Below are positions 18,933 to 27,329 of a DNA stretch of 37,576 nucleotides, one piece after another (positions within the stretch are counted from its first letter, which is position 1; every line of letters starts with the position of its first letter). Below the pieces are notes generated by a model. It saw only the letters and a program-made list of their open reading frames with translations. It had not been told where the DNA came from and did not search any database. The translations under genes were made by a program, and so were the position numbers. This stretch comes from Syntrophobacterales bacterium (GTDB lineage Bacteria; Desulfobacterota; Syntrophia; Syntrophales; UBA2210), in contig JAGGXJ010000059.1 in the NCBI GenBank assembly GCA_021163105.1, positions 1 through 37,576 of the forward strand, written 5' to 3'.

Positions 18933-19116
18933 AGAAGTTAGGGATCTCAGCGTTGATGAGTTAAAGGAAAAGGAGAAGAGTTTCATTGAAGAGCTTTTCA
19001 GACTTCGCGTCAGGTTTGCAACCGGGCAGTTGGAGTCTCCCTCTGTAATAAAAAGTGTAAAGAGGGATGTAGCTCGCGTGAAAACTGTTCTCAAGGAAAA
19101 GGGAGACCCGAGGTAA
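18922..19116 (+). CDS. rpmC: 50S ribosomal protein L29
   Basis: L29 (64 aa) is a two-helix hairpin protein by the exit tunnel next to L23. The sequence [19 protein letters not shown] and the motif [15 protein letters not shown] match the family. ATG 18922 is chosen over upstream codons because GGGAG inside the end of rplP is well placed and the family N-terminus begins here. It overlaps rplP by 11 nt, and rpsQ starts 1 nt after its stop. Confidence 0.95.
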   Translation: MRIKEVRDLSVDELKEKEKSFIEELFRLRVRFATGQLESPSVIKSVKRDVARVKTVLKEKGDPR

Positions 19117-19117
19117 T

Positions 19118-19375
19118 ATGAACAACAGTGGCAACAAGAGAAGCATACAGGGGATGGTGGTAAGTGACAAAATGGACAAGACGGTCGTCGTCCTGACGGA
19201 ACGGCTGGTCAAACATCCCAGATTTCATAAATATATCAAAAGACACGTAAAATACAAGGCCCATGACAGGGAAAACAGATGTGGTATGGGAGATAAAGTA
19301 TTAATTGTTGAGTCGCGCCCTTTCAGCAAAGAGAAGAGGTGGAGGGTGTGTGAGATACTGGAGAAGGCGAAATAA
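19118..19375 (+). CDS. rpsQ: 30S ribosomal protein S17
   Basis: S17 (85 aa) is a primary 16S rRNA-binding protein with an OB fold. Motifs are the N-terminal [18 protein letters not shown], the [18 protein letters not shown] block with basic loop residues, and [24 protein letters not shown] lies about 5 nt before ATG 19118. It ends the usual L16-L29-S17 trio and is followed after 27 nt by rplN. Confidence 0.97.
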   Translation: MNNSGNKRSIQGMVVSDKMDKTVVVLTERLVKHPRFHKYIKRHVKYKAHDRENRCGMGDKVLIVESRPFSKEKRWRVCEILEKAK

Positions 19376-19402
19376 TAGAATTGTAGCGGCGGGGTTTTTG
19401 TT

Positions 19403-19771
19403 ATGATACAGATGCAAACCTTTTTAAGGGTAGCGGATAATTCTGGAGCTAAAAAGGTCTGTTGTATAAAGGTTCTTGGTGGTTCGAAAAGGAGATACGC
19501 AAGCGTTGGAGATGTCATCGTGGTTTCTGTAAAGGAAGCTATTCCCAACTCGAAGGTGAAGAAGGGAGACGTGCTGAAAGCTGTTATCGTGAGAACGAGG
19601 AAAGAAATCGGCCGGAGCGACGGTTCGTATCTCAAGTTTGACGAGAACTCTGCTGTCCTGATAAATGATCAGTTTGAGCCGCTTGGCACAAGGATATTCG
19701 GGCCGGTTGCCAGGGAACTTCGGGCAAAACAGTTTATGAAGATAGTTTCTCTTGCCCCGGAAGTGATATAA
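19403..19771 (+). CDS. rplN: 50S ribosomal protein L14
   Basis: L14 (122 aa) lies at the subunit interface and is the target of the silencing factor Rsf[20 protein letters not shown] at the N-terminus and the [14 protein letters not shown] block with C-terminal [10 protein letters not shown] are diagnostic. Length matches the family exactly. A small GAGAT/ATCTC hairpin lies just after the stop (about 19772-19789). The 130-nt spacer before rplX is longer than is usual in the spc cluster and also holds TCTCC/GGAGA pairing near 19849-19864. Confidence 0.98.
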   Translation: MIQMQTFLRVADNSGAKKVCCIKVLGGSKRRYASVGDVIVVSVKEAIPNSKVKKGDVLKAVIVRTRKEIGRSDGSYLKFDENSAVLINDQFEPLGTRIFGPVARELRAKQFMKIVSLAPEVI

Positions 19772-19901
19772 GAGATTGGAATCTATCTCAGATGGATTTC
19801 GCAACCTGTTAATTGTTGAATAAAATTCAAGTGAACTTTAGGGGATATCTCCTTAAGGGGAGACCTTCTGCAAGGATTTTGTGATATTGGAGATGCAGCG
19901 A

Positions 19902-20213
19902 ATGCATATAAAGAAAAATGATACAGTAAAGGTAATAGCCGGCAGGGAAAAGGGAAAAACCGGTAAAGTACTCACTGTGATCAAAGACAAAAACCGTATT
20001 GTAATAGAGAAGATTAATCTGATAAAAAAACACCAGAGGCCCGACGCAACAGGTAAGGGCGGAATATTGGAAAAAGAAGCCCCACTCCATATATCCAATG
20101 TCATGCTTGTGTGTAACAAGTGTGATGCAGGCATAAGAATAGGACGCAAGGTACTTGAGGATGGCAAGAAGGTGCGTGTCTGTAAAAAGTGCGAAGAGTT
20201 GCTGGATGAATAA
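19902..20213 (+). CDS. rplX: 50S ribosomal protein L24
   Basis: L24 (103 aa) is an assembly-initiating 23S rRNA protein with a KOW motif. MHIKKNDTVKVIAGREKGK is the family N-terminus. The C-terminal half carries four cysteines in two pairs (CNKCDAG and CKKCEE), a zinc-ribbon-like arrangement seen in some but not all L24 proteins. ATG 19902 has GGAG 9 nt upstream (19889-19892). In-frame ATG 19893 and GTG 19881 are alternatives that would add three or seven residues. Confidence 0.93.
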   Translation: MHIKKNDTVKVIAGREKGKTGKVLTVIKDKNRIVIEKINLIKKHQRPDATGKGGILEKEAPLHISNVMLVCNKCDAGIRIGRKVLEDGKKVRVCKKCEELLDE

Positions 20214-20312
20214 AGGGATAGAAATTGGGTGCCTGACTGATCGGAATTAAAAGAGCTAAGGATCAAGAAAAGGTAAATCTGAGTTTCAAAGAGGGAAAGA
20301 CAGGAGGAAAAA

Positions 20313-20516
20313 ATGAGTGAGAAAGCAATAGAAACTATGAGCAAAGAAGAGCTTTTGGCCGAACGCCAGAAAATGGTAGAGCGGATCCTTGCAAGAGATG
20401 CAAAGGGAGAAGAAAAAGGAAGTCATGTAGACAACTCGCGGGGGAGTGCCGAATGGCAAGAAGCCGCAGCCCGGTTTCGTGAAATAGATGAACTGATATT
20501 TAAATCTAATAACTAG
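20313..20516 (+). CDS. Unrecognised 67-residue protein inserted between L24 and L5 genes
   Basis: I do not recognise this protein. It is 67 residues, highly charged and predicted helical. A first helix (about 9-30, KEELLAERQKMVERILARD) and a second (about 44-64, GSAEWQEAAARFREIDELIF) are joined by a polar G/S/N/D-rich linker. There is no cysteine, no signal peptide and no membrane segment. AGGAGG (20302-20307) sits 5 nt before ATG 20313, so translation looks efficient. It lies 99 nt after rplX and 33 nt before rplE, same strand, in a position normally occupied by nothing. Co-transcription with the spc genes is very likely. A ribosome- or assembly-linked role is only inference from context. 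Confidence 0.75.
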   Translation: MSEKAIETMSKEELLAERQKMVERILARDAKGEEKGSHVDNSRGSAEWQEAAARFREIDELIFKSNN

Positions 20517-20549
20517 AAATAATGTAGGATTAACGAGTGTGGATGACGG

Positions 20550-21089
20550 ATGGCCAGATTAAAGAAATATTATAAAGAAGAGGCAATGCCCTCACTGATC
20601 AAGGATCTTGGATATAAAAACCCTATGCAGGTTCCCAGGCTTGAAAAGATTGTGATTAATATGGGCTTGGGTGAGGCGATACAGAATATCAAGATACTTG
20701 ATAATGCCGTTTCCGAGCTTGCCATGATTGCGGGCCAGATGCCTGTTGTTACCAAAGCGCGCAAATCGATCGCCACTTTTAAACTGCGTAAAGGTATGCC
20801 AATAGGATGTATGGTGACCTTGAGACAAGAGAAAATGTACGAATTTTTTGACAGGCTTGTCAATGTTGCCGTCCCCAGGATCAGAGACTTCAGAGGGATT
20901 TCTCCGAAATCATTCGATGGCAGGGGAAATTTTTCTATGGGGATTAATGAACATTATATTTTCCCCGAGATCGATTATGATAAGATCGAAAAGGTTAAGG
21001 GGTTGAATATAACTATTGTCACGACGGCTGAAACAGACGACGAGGCAAGGCAGCTCTTGAAATTAATGGGTGTTCCATTTCGTAATTAG
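20550..21089 (+). CDS. rplE: 50S ribosomal protein L5
   Basis: L5 (179 aa) binds 5S rRNA and contacts P-site tRNA and S13 across the subunit bridge. The family blocks [62 protein letters not shown] and the C-terminal [19 protein letters not shown] are all present. Length is standard. The Shine-Dalgarno is weak (GGATGACGG). It follows the inserted 67-codon gene by 33 nt instead of rplX directly. Confidence 0.98.
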   Translation: MARLKKYYKEEAMPSLIKDLGYKNPMQVPRLEKIVINMGLGEAIQNIKILDNAVSELAMIAGQMPVVTKARKSIATFKLRKGMPIGCMVTLRQEKMYEFFDRLVNVAVPRIRDFRGISPKSFDGRGNFSMGINEHYIFPEIDYDKIEKVKGLNITIVTTAETDDEARQLLKLMGVPFRN

Positions 21090-21101
21090 GGGAGAATGGG
21101 T

Positions 21102-21287
21102 GTGGCAAAAAAATCCTTGATAGCAAAAGCCAAGGCTAAAAAGAAATTTCCCGTCAGGGAGTATAGTCGTTGTCCGTTGTGCGGAAGACCGCGCGCTTAT
21201 TATAGAAAATTTGATATGTGCAGGATATGTTTGAGAAAACGTTCACTTAACGGAGAAATCCCGGGTGTTATAAAATCAAGCTGGTAA
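21102..21287 (+). CDS. rpsN: 30S ribosomal protein S14, type Z
   Basis: S14 (61 aa) completes the 30S head. This is the short zinc-binding form, with C24, C27, C40 and C43 (CPLCG and CRIC). It ends in the typical [11 protein letters not shown]. The start is GTG 21102, because AGGGGAG (21088-21094) lies 7 nt upstream and the protein is then exactly 61 residues, the family length. ATG 21096 would sit 1 nt from the Shine-Dalgarno. It lies between rplE and rpsH in standard spc order. Confidence 0.95.
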   Translation: MAKKSLIAKAKAKKKFPVREYSRCPLCGRPRAYYRKFDMCRICLRKRSLNGEIPGVIKSSW

Positions 21288-21299
21288 AGGAGAATCAAG

Positions 21300-21704
21300 A
21301 TGGGGATGACCGATCCCGTTGCCGATATGCTGACAAGAATCAGAAACGCGAATCGCATGAAATTTAAAAATGTGGATGTGTTGCTGTCAAGAGTCAATTT
21401 GAACCTTGCGAAAGTGTTAAAAGACGCGGGATATATAAACGGGTTTGATGTCAGAAAAGGCGATAAGAAGCCATATGGTATGTTGAGGATACATCTAAGA
21501 TATTCGGGCGCAAAGGATAGCGTGATAACGGATATACAGAGGGTGAGTAAACCGGGCAAGAGGGTATATTCCGGCAGCCAGGATATTCCCAGGGTCTTAA
21601 ACGGATATGGAGTGGCTATTCTTTCAACTTCCAGGGGGATCATGACTGATAAGCAAGCGCGGGCGTTGAACGTGGGCGGTGAAGTTCTCTGTAATGTGTG
21701 GTAA
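21300..21704 (+). CDS. rpsH: 30S ribosomal protein S8
   Basis: S8 (134 aa) is a central-domain assembly protein. In E. coli it represses the spc operon by binding mRNA near rplE. MTDPVADMLTRIRNANRMK and the C-terminal STSRGIMTDKQARALNVGGEVLCNVW are diagnostic. Two in-frame ATGs exist (21300 and 21306). AAAGGAG (21286-21292) is 7 nt from the first, so 21300 is used. Length is normal. An S8 operator resembling its rRNA site was not identified by eye. Confidence 0.97.
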   Translation: MGMTDPVADMLTRIRNANRMKFKNVDVLLSRVNLNLAKVLKDAGYINGFDVRKGDKKPYGMLRIHLRYSGAKDSVITDIQRVSKPGKRVYSGSQDIPRVLNGYGVAILSTSRGIMTDKQARALNVGGEVLCNVW

Positions 21705-21742
21705 AAAGAGTTGGCTGATAAGATGAGGCGGGAGATTTATTC

Positions 21743-22282
21743 ATGTCGAGAATTGGCAAGAAACCGATAGAGATTCCTGATGGTGTAAAAATCAGGAGAG
21801 ACGGTTCTTTAATAACAGTAGAAGGCCCCAAGGGGACTCTTTCCAGGGAAATTCCTGAGGGAGTTGAAGTCATTTTAGAGGAAAATGCGATTCTTGTAAA
21901 TACAGGGTCTGGTGATAGAAGGGAAAGATCGTTGCATGGTCTTGTAAGAACGCTGATTGCCAATATGGTAACGGGTGTGAGCAAGGGGTTTGAGAAGTCT
22001 CTGGAGATAGTCGGTGTCGGGTACCGTGGAGAGGTAAAGGGTGACACTCTTGTTTTGCTCATTGGTTACTCTGACCCGGTGAAATATAAGATACTGGAAG
22101 GAATAACCGTGAAGGTTGACAAGCAGGTTAACGTGGTGGTTTCCGGTATAGATAAAGAGCTTATCGGCAGGGTTGCGTCAGAGATAAGGGATCTGAAGAA
22201 ACCCGAGCCTTATAAGGGTAAAGGGATCAGATATAAAGGCGAGTATGTCAGGAAGAAAGTAGGGAAATCTGCCGGGACATGA
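21743..22282 (+). CDS. rplF: 50S ribosomal protein L6
   Basis: L6 (179 aa) lies near the factor-binding site and the sarcin-ricin loop. MSRIGKKPIEIPDGVKI, VEGPKGTLSREIP, the RTLIANMVTGVSKGFEK block, GVGYRGEVKGDTL and the C-terminal IRDLKKPEPYKGKGIRY are all typical. The duplicated-domain structure is intact and length is usual. GCGGGAG precedes the ATG at about 12 nt. It is followed after 62 nt by rplR. Confidence 0.98.
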   Translation: MSRIGKKPIEIPDGVKIRRDGSLITVEGPKGTLSREIPEGVEVILEENAILVNTGSGDRRERSLHGLVRTLIANMVTGVSKGFEKSLEIVGVGYRGEVKGDTLVLLIGYSDPVKYKILEGITVKVDKQVNVVVSGIDKELIGRVASEIRDLKKPEPYKGKGIRYKGEYVRKKVGKSAGT

Positions 22283-22344
22283 GTTGTTTTGTTGATTTAT
22301 GAGGGTTTTTGCGAGATTTTTAAAACTATTGCAGGGGAGTTGCT

Positions 22345-22713
22345 GTGGCATCGACAAGAAAATTGGAAAAGATAAGAGAGAGGCGCAAAAGAAGGGTTAG
22401 AAGCAAGATATATGGTACGCAAGTGCGGCCGCGCCTTTCAGTCTTTCGTAGTTCCAGATATATATATGTTCAGGCGATCGCCGATGATACAGGGGAAACA
22501 CTGGCTCAGGCTTCGGCGCTGAATAAAGAGCTTAAAGGGAATCCGGAAGGTCTCAAAAAGACTGAAACAGCCAGGGAAGTTGGAAAGCTGTTGGCGAAGG
22601 ACTTGTTGTCAAAAAACATAAAAGAGGCCGTTTTTGACAGAGGCAGTTTCCTTTATCATGGAAGGGTGAAGTCTCTTGCTGAAGGTGTAAGGGAAATGGG
22701 CGTAAAATTATAA
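22345..22713 (+). CDS. rplR: 50S ribosomal protein L18
   Basis: L18 (122 aa) binds 5S rRNA in the central protuberance together with L5. Basic N-terminus ([17 protein letters not shown]), then [18 protein letters not shown], and the C-terminal [21 protein letters not shown] are the family signature. The start is GTG 22345, 5 nt after GGGGAG (22334-22339). It lies between rplF and rpsE as expected. Confidence 0.97.
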   Translation: MASTRKLEKIRERRKRRVRSKIYGTQVRPRLSVFRSSRYIYVQAIADDTGETLAQASALNKELKGNPEGLKKTETAREVGKLLAKDLLSKNIKEAVFDRGSFLYHGRVKSLAEGVREMGVKL

Positions 22714-22738
22714 ATTTTTGGATCTGGATAAGGAAGAT

Positions 22739-23218
22739 ATGGAAGAAAGCGAACTGCTTGACAAGGTAATAAAGATCAAAAGGACTGCCAAAGTGGTAAA
22801 AGGCGGCAGAAGATTTAGATTCAGTGCCGTGGTGGCGGTCGGTGACGGGAACGGTTCTGTAGGCGTGGGACTGGGAAAGGCCCATGAGGTTCCTGAGGCT
22901 ATCAGGAAGGGTATGGAGATGGCCAAAAAAAGCATCGTTCAAGTATCCATTGCGGACGGAACCATACCCCATGAGGTGATAGGGCATTACGGGGCGGGGA
23001 GAGTTCTCTTAAAGCCTGCTTCCAAAGGTACGGGCCTTATAGCCGGTGGTGCTGTCAGGGCTATCCTTGAGGTAGCGGGAGTTCAGAATATATTAACCAA
23101 ATGTTTAGGTTCGCACAATCCCCATAATCTTGTTAAGGCAACGATGGATGGGCTTAGGAGCTTGAGAAATCCTGCGGAGATAGCCGCACTGCGGGGAAAA
23201 GATATCGCTGAAATCTAA
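22739..23218 (+). CDS. rpsE: 30S ribosomal protein S5
   Basis: S5 (159 aa from this start) lines the mRNA entry channel and affects decoding accuracy. It contains the double-stranded-RNA-binding-like N-terminal fold [22 protein letters not shown], with the loop where spectinomycin-resistance changes map, and the C-terminal [19 protein letters not shown] 22739 with AAGGA (22730-22734) just upstream gives the family N-terminus [13 protein letters not shown]. An in-frame TTG at 22718 would add seven residues and has no Shine-Dalgarno. Confidence 0.94.
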   Translation: MEESELLDKVIKIKRTAKVVKGGRRFRFSAVVAVGDGNGSVGVGLGKAHEVPEAIRKGMEMAKKSIVQVSIADGTIPHEVIGHYGAGRVLLKPASKGTGLIAGGAVRAILEVAGVQNILTKCLGSHNPHNLVKATMDGLRSLRNPAEIAALRGKDIAEI

Positions 23219-23244
23219 GAAGATGTTATGTTGAGGTATGGGCT

Positions 23245-23436
23245 TTGAAACAACTTAAGATCAAACTTGTCAAGAGTTTCATAGGAAGACCTGAGAAACA
23301 GAGAAAAGTACTCCGTGGGATGGGACTTGAGAAGTTGAATAAAACAGTTTATCTGAAGGATACCCCGGAAACCAGGGGCATGATCAACAAGGTTTCGCAT
23401 CTGGTTTCCGCGGAAGAATGTGAGATGGATATATGA
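23245..23436 (+). CDS. rpmD: 50S ribosomal protein L30
   Basis: L30 (63 aa) is a small large-subunit protein. The sequence [29 protein letters not shown]-type block and the [14 protein letters not shown] segment define it. The start is TTG 23245, 8 nt after GAGG (23233-23236). ATG codons upstream are in other frames and stop early. Its stop overlaps the rplO start by 4 nt (ATGA), showing translational coupling. Confidence 0.94.
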   Translation: MKQLKIKLVKSFIGRPEKQRKVLRGMGLEKLNKTVYLKDTPETRGMINKVSHLVSAEECEMDI

Positions 23437-23873
23437 AGCTGAACGAATTGAGGCCTGCAGAAGGGTCCACTAAGACGAGAAAAAGAGTGGGACGTGGTGA
23501 TGGTTCAGGTCACGGCGGAACATCCTGCAGGGGCTCCAAGGGCCAGAACGCCCGTTCGGGTGGAGGTGTCAGACCCGGATTCGAGGGTGGGCAGATGCCC
23601 CTTACAAGAAGATTGCCGAAAAGAGGGTTTTACAACAGATTCCGAAAAGATATTGTTATAGTTAATATCGGACAGTTAAGTACATTCCCGAAGGATTCGG
23701 TTGTCGACGCGGATGCCCTGGTAACGAGCGGCATTGTTAAAAGCAGTGGCGATGGAATTAAAGTGCTTGGCAATGGGAGTATAGACTATCCGTTAACATT
23801 GAGAGTCAGTAGTATAAGCTGCGGTGCAAGGGAAAAGATAGAGGCTTCAGGCGGTACGATAGAGGTTGTTTGA
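23433..23873 (+). CDS. rplO: 50S ribosomal protein L15
   Basis: L15 (146 aa) is a late-assembly 23S-binding protein. It begins [31 protein letters not shown]-like, with the Gly/Arg-rich extended N-terminus typical of the family. The [18 protein letters not shown] motif and a globular C-terminal domain ending in ASGGTIEVV follow. It overlaps rpmD by 4 nt and secY by 1 nt (TGATGA region), so the three genes are translated as a coupled set. Confidence 0.97.
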   Translation: MKLNELRPAEGSTKTRKRVGRGDGSGHGGTSCRGSKGQNARSGGGVRPGFEGGQMPLTRRLPKRGFYNRFRKDIVIVNIGQLSTFPKDSVVDADALVTSGIVKSSGDGIKVLGNGSIDYPLTLRVSSISCGAREKIEASGGTIEVV

Positions 23874-25180
23874 TGATAGGTGGCTTTAAGAACATAACAA
23901 AGATCCCGGAGCTGCAGAAAAAGATATTGTTTACTTTCTTTCTCCTTGCCGTTTACAGGATAGGTGCGCATGTGCCCACGCCAGGTATAGATACGCAGGC
24001 CCTTGCCGCCTTTTTTGCGCAGGCGCAAAACTCCCTTTTAGGGCTCTTTGACATGTTTGCGGGAGGCGCGCTGAGCAGGCTTTCCGTGTTTGCCCTGGGA
24101 ATTATGCCCTATATCAGTGCATCCATTATCCTCCAGCTGCTCACCGTTGCCGTTCCTCACCTTGAGAAATTATCTAAAGAGGGAGAGGCGGGCAGAAGAA
24201 AGATAACCCAGTATACAAGATATGGCACGGTTCTTTTAAGTATCATACAGGGGTTCGGGATAGCCGTCGGTCTGGAAAATATGGCTGGTCCTTCAGGTTT
24301 ATCGGTTGTTATAGCGCCAGGGTGGGCTTTTCGCCTGATGACGGTTATTACACTGACGGCAGGTACGTCGTTTATCATGTGGCTGGGGGAAACGATTACG
24401 GAGAAGGGAATAGGCAACGGAATATCCCTGATTATCTTTGCCGGTATAGTATGTAGAGGGCCTGCTGGTGTTGCAAATACCTTCCGCCTGTTATCTACGG
24501 GTGAGATGGGGATATTCTTTATTGTGCTTCTTGTAATAATGATGGTTGCTGTTGTCGGTGTGATCGTATTTGTCGAAAGTGCGCAGAGGAGGATTCCTGT
24601 GCAGTACGCGAAGAGAGTTGTCGGGAGAAAGATGTATGGTGGACAGACAACCCATCTGCCTCTGAAGGTTAATACAGCGGGTGTTATTCCACCCATTTTT
24701 GCCTCATCCATTATCATGTTTCCCGCTACTATTGCCAATTTTATCCCTCATCCATGGATGAAAATAATGGCGGGTTTTCTGATGCCCGGCCGATTGGTGT
24801 ACGAGTTGTTTTACGTCACGCTTATAATATTCTTCTGCTATTTTTATACAGCCGTTACATTCAATCCGGTGGATGTTGCCGACAATATGAAAAAAAATGG
24901 CGGCTATGTGCCGGGTATACGACCAGGTAAAAAAACTGCCGAGTATATAGACAGTGTCCTGACGAAACTTACCTTCAGTGGTGCCATATATGTGTCCGCT
25001 GTTTGTGTCCTTCCGAGCGTCCTTATAAGTAAGTTTAATGTTCCTTTTTATTTTGGAGGTACGGCGCTCCTTATAGTTGTAGGGGTTGCTCTTGACACCG
25101 CCGGCCAGATAGAAACCCACATGCTTACCAGGCAGTACGAAGGATTTATGAAAAAGGGCAAAATGGGTAGAAGGCGTTGA
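23873..25180 (+). CDS. secY: Protein translocase subunit SecY
   Basis: SecY (435 aa) is the channel subunit of the inner-membrane Sec translocon. Ten hydrophobic segments are visible, starting about residue 18. The plug and pore region AGGALSRLSVFALGIMPYISASIILQLL, the LGETITEKGIGNGISLIIF block, and cytoplasmic loop QRRIPVQYAKR are typical. The protein ends in a basic GKMGRRR tail. ATG 23873 overlaps the rplO stop by 1 nt and has GAGG (23862-23865) 7 nt upstream. In many bacteria adk and map follow; here only a fragment of map does. Confidence 0.98.
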   Translation: MIGGFKNITKIPELQKKILFTFFLLAVYRIGAHVPTPGIDTQALAAFFAQAQNSLLGLFDMFAGGALSRLSVFALGIMPYISASIILQLLTVAVPHLEKLSKEGEAGRRKITQYTRYGTVLLSIIQGFGIAVGLENMAGPSGLSVVIAPGWAFRLMTVITLTAGTSFIMWLGETITEKGIGNGISLIIFAGIVCRGPAGVANTFRLLSTGEMGIFFIVLLVIMMVAVVGVIVFVESAQRRIPVQYAKRVVGRKMYGGQTTHLPLKVNTAGVIPPIFASSIIMFPATIANFIPHPWMKIMAGFLMPGRLVYELFYVTLIIFFCYFYTAVTFNPVDVADNMKKNGGYVPGIRPGKKTAEYIDSVLTKLTFSGAIYVSAVCVLPSVLISKFNVPFYFGGTALLIVVGVALDTAGQIETHMLTRQYEGFMKKGKMGRRR

Positions 25181-25211
25181 TGGATATTTCTCTTGTGAGG
25201 CAATAACCCGG

Positions 25212-25388
25212 ATGATCATCCTGAAATCTCCCGAAGAGATTAGAAAAATGGGAGAAAACAACGCTGTTGTAGCGGAGATGTTGACCGGTTTAGCCGTTGC
25301 TGTGAGCAGGATTTCCGTGTCAGTCAGCCAGGCTGATAAAGGCAACAGAAGAATCTCTGTACAGGGGGATCTGGAGACAGGATTGTGA
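25212..25388 (+). pseudogene. map: Truncated methionine aminopeptidase remnant (map 5' end)
   Basis: A 58-codon frame starts MIILKSPEEIRKMGENNAVVAEML, which matches the N-terminal helix of type I methionine aminopeptidases (commonly MIxLKSxxEIxxMRxAxxIVAExL). Similarity fades by about residue 40 and a stop follows. All metal ligands and more than 200 catalytic residues are missing. It occupies the map position between secY and infA. It may still be translated from the operon, but cannot be an active peptidase, so a full-length map must exist elsewhere. Confidence 0.7.
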
Positions 25389-25435
25389 TATTAAGTAACA
25401 GGGCATAAGCAGGATGCCGGCGGAGTAATAATCAA

Positions 25436-25654
25436 ATGGCTAAAGAAGAAGCTATAATTGTTGAAGGTACTGTGCTGGAACCATTGCCGAACGCGATGTT
25501 TCGTGTTGAGCTCGAAAATGGTCACCGTGTTCTGGCCCATATATCAGGCAAGATGAGGATGCATTTTATCAAGATATTGCCGGGAGACAAGGTCACGATA
25601 GAATTATCACCCTATGACCTGACCCGGGGCAGGATTACATATCGGTCGAAATAA
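25436..25654 (+). CDS. infA: Translation initiation factor IF-1
   Basis: IF-1 (72 aa) is an OB-fold factor that occupies the A site during initiation. [33 protein letters not shown] at the start and [30 protein letters not shown] are nearly invariant across bacteria. It lies between the map remnant and rpmJ, as expected for the end of the spc cluster. GGCGGAG precedes the ATG at about 10 nt. Confidence 0.98.
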   Translation: MAKEEAIIVEGTVLEPLPNAMFRVELENGHRVLAHISGKMRMHFIKILPGDKVTIELSPYDLTRGRITYRSK

Positions 25655-25677
25655 GACGGAAATGGAGTGTGAGAGCA

Positions 25678-25791
25678 GTGAAGGTGAGAGCGTCTGTTAA
25701 GAAGATGTGCGATAAGTGTAAGATTATAAAGAGACGTGGTGTTGTAAGGGTCATATGTGAAAATCCTAAACATAAACAGCGCCAGGGATAA
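25678..25791 (+). CDS. rpmJ: 50S ribosomal protein L36, zinc-binding form
   Basis: L36 is 37 residues, ending [10 protein letters not shown]. Zinc ligands are C11, C14, C27 and H32, the C+ form. The start is GTG 25678, with GGAG (25664-25667) 10 nt upstream. GTG 25669 is also in frame but would be 1 nt from the Shine-Dalgarno. It sits between infA and rpsM, the typical junction of spc and alpha clusters. The protein begins [15 protein letters not shown], nearly identical to consensus. Confidence 0.96.
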   Translation: MKVRASVKKMCDKCKIIKRRGVVRVICENPKHKQRQG

Positions 25792-25809
25792 ACAGCGGGA
25801 GGTTGCAAG

Positions 25810-26181
25810 GTGGCAAGAATCGCAGGAGTCGATTTACCTAAGAACAAGAGAATGGAAATAGCCCTGACGTATATATACGGTGTCGGGAAATCCAGATCCA
25901 GGAAGATTCTTGAAGAAGCCGGGATTGATCTTGATACAAAGACAGATAATCTGCTCGACGAGCAGGTCACTGCCATAAGGGACATTATAGATAAGGATTA
26001 TAAAATTGAGGGAGACCTCAAGAGAGATATTGCCATGTCTATAAAACGCCTTATGGATATAGGGACATACAGGGGCTTGAGACACAGGAAGGGACTTCCT
26101 GTGAGGGGCCAGAGAACATCTACCAATGCAAGAACGAGAAAAGGCCCGAAAAGATCTGTGGGAGGAAAGAGAAAGAAATAA
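25810..26181 (+). CDS. rpsM: 30S ribosomal protein S13
   Basis: S13 (123 aa) forms intersubunit bridges and contacts P-site tRNA from the 30S head. The N-terminus [49 protein letters not shown] and the basic tail GGKRKK are diagnostic. The start is GTG 25810, 7 nt after GGAGG (25798-25802). It is the first gene of the alpha cluster, joined to rpmJ by an 18-nt spacer with no terminator between them. Confidence 0.97.
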   Translation: MARIAGVDLPKNKRMEIALTYIYGVGKSRSRKILEEAGIDLDTKTDNLLDEQVTAIRDIIDKDYKIEGDLKRDIAMSIKRLMDIGTYRGLRHRKGLPVRGQRTSTNARTRKGPKRSVGGKRKK

Positions 26182-26223
26182 TATAAGATCTGTCGTTAGG
26201 CAGGTTTTATGTCTGGAGGAGAG

Positions 26224-26616
26224 ATGGCTCGACCAAAAAAGCGAAGTGTAAAGAAAAAAGAAAAAAAGAATATCTCTGAAGGGATTGCTCATATTCAATC
26301 AACTTTTAATAATACCATAGTTACCATTACGGATTTGAGGGGCAATGTTATTGCCTGGTCTTCCGGTGGCGGGCAGGGGTTCAAAGGTTCCAGAAAAAGC
26401 ACTCCCTTCGCCGCTCAGTTAACGGCTACGGACGCCGTTAAAAAAGCAACGGTGCACGGGCTGAGAAGCGTGCAGGTGTATTTGAAAGGACCCGGGTCGG
26501 GAAGAGAGTCGGCGCTCAGGGCGTTGCAGACAGCGGGTTTGAATATAAGTCTTATCAAGGATGTGACGCCGATTCCCCATAACGGTTGTCGTCCGCCTAA
26601 GAGAAGGAGAGTTTAG
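26224..26616 (+). CDS. rpsK: 30S ribosomal protein S11
   Basis: S11 (130 aa) shapes the mRNA exit channel and the Shine-Dalgarno helix. [35 protein letters not shown] and the C-terminal [15 protein letters not shown] are invariant signatures. ATG 26224 follows GGAGG (26215-26219) by 4 nt and gives the family N-terminus [16 protein letters not shown]. An in-frame ATG at 26209 would put the Shine-Dalgarno inside the gene. It lies 42 nt after rpsM. Confidence 0.96.
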   Translation: MARPKKRSVKKKEKKNISEGIAHIQSTFNNTIVTITDLRGNVIAWSSGGGQGFKGSRKSTPFAAQLTATDAVKKATVHGLRSVQVYLKGPGSGRESALRALQTAGLNISLIKDVTPIPHNGCRPPKRRRV

Positions 26617-26670
26617 TCTCTCCGTAATGATGAGTTATTCTGGTTGATTATATATTAGTGGAGGAATATT

Positions 26671-27303
26671 TTGGCAAGATATAGAGGATCTTTATGCAGA
26701 TTATGCCGGACAGAAGGCATGAAACTGTTTCTTAAGGGAGACAGGTGCTATGGCGACAAGTGTTCCTTTGAACGAAGGAGTTATGTGCCCGGAGAACATG
26801 GACAGGTTAAGTTCAGGCGAAAGGCATCAGATTACGGTACCCAGTTGAGGGAAAAGCAAAAGTTAAAGAGATCCTTCGGCCTTTTGGAAAAATCATTCAA
26901 AGGTTATTTTGAAAAAGCTGAGAGGCAAAAGGGTGTAACAGGTACAAATCTGCTGCTCCTGCTGGAGAGAAGACTGGACAATATGGTGTACAGGCTTGGT
27001 TTTGCGAGTTCCAGAAGCGAGGCGAGACAGCTTGTAAAGCACAATCATTTCCTGGTGAACGATAAAAAGGTGAATATACCTTCATATCTGGTTAAAATTG
27101 GTGACAAAATACAGGTTAAGGAAAAAAGCAGGAAGGTTATCACTATACTTGATGCGGTAGAAACCGTTGCCAGGCGAGGTGTGCCTGAGTGGCTGGATCT
27201 GGACAAAGATAATTTTGCCGGTGTTATAAAAGCACTACCTACCCGGGAAGAGCTGACTATGCCTATCCAGGAACAGCTGGTGGTAGAGTTTTACTCTAAG
27301 TAA
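26671..27303 (+). CDS. rpsD: 30S ribosomal protein S4, zinc-binding form
   Basis: S4 (210 aa) initiates 30S assembly. In E. coli it represses the alpha operon by binding rpsM mRNA. The N-terminus holds four cysteines (C9, C12, C26, C31) as in zinc-containing S4 proteins such as that of Thermus. An S4 RNA-binding domain begins near residue 90 ([24 protein letters not shown]). The start is TTG 26671, 6 nt after GGAGG (26660-26664). It is followed by rpoA, the usual order. Confidence 0.97.
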   Translation: MARYRGSLCRLCRTEGMKLFLKGDRCYGDKCSFERRSYVPGEHGQVKFRRKASDYGTQLREKQKLKRSFGLLEKSFKGYFEKAERQKGVTGTNLLLLLERRLDNMVYRLGFASSRSEARQLVKHNHFLVNDKKVNIPSYLVKIGDKIQVKEKSRKVITILDAVETVARRGVPEWLDLDKDNFAGVIKALPTREELTMPIQEQLVVEFYSK

Positions 27304-27329
27304 AAAGTTTTATATGAGGGACTAACAAT

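Noticed and set aside
24704-25345. 213-residue minus-strand open frame over the secY end and map remnant
   Set aside because: It is antisense to SecY transmembrane segments, with no family resemblance and no Shine-Dalgarno.
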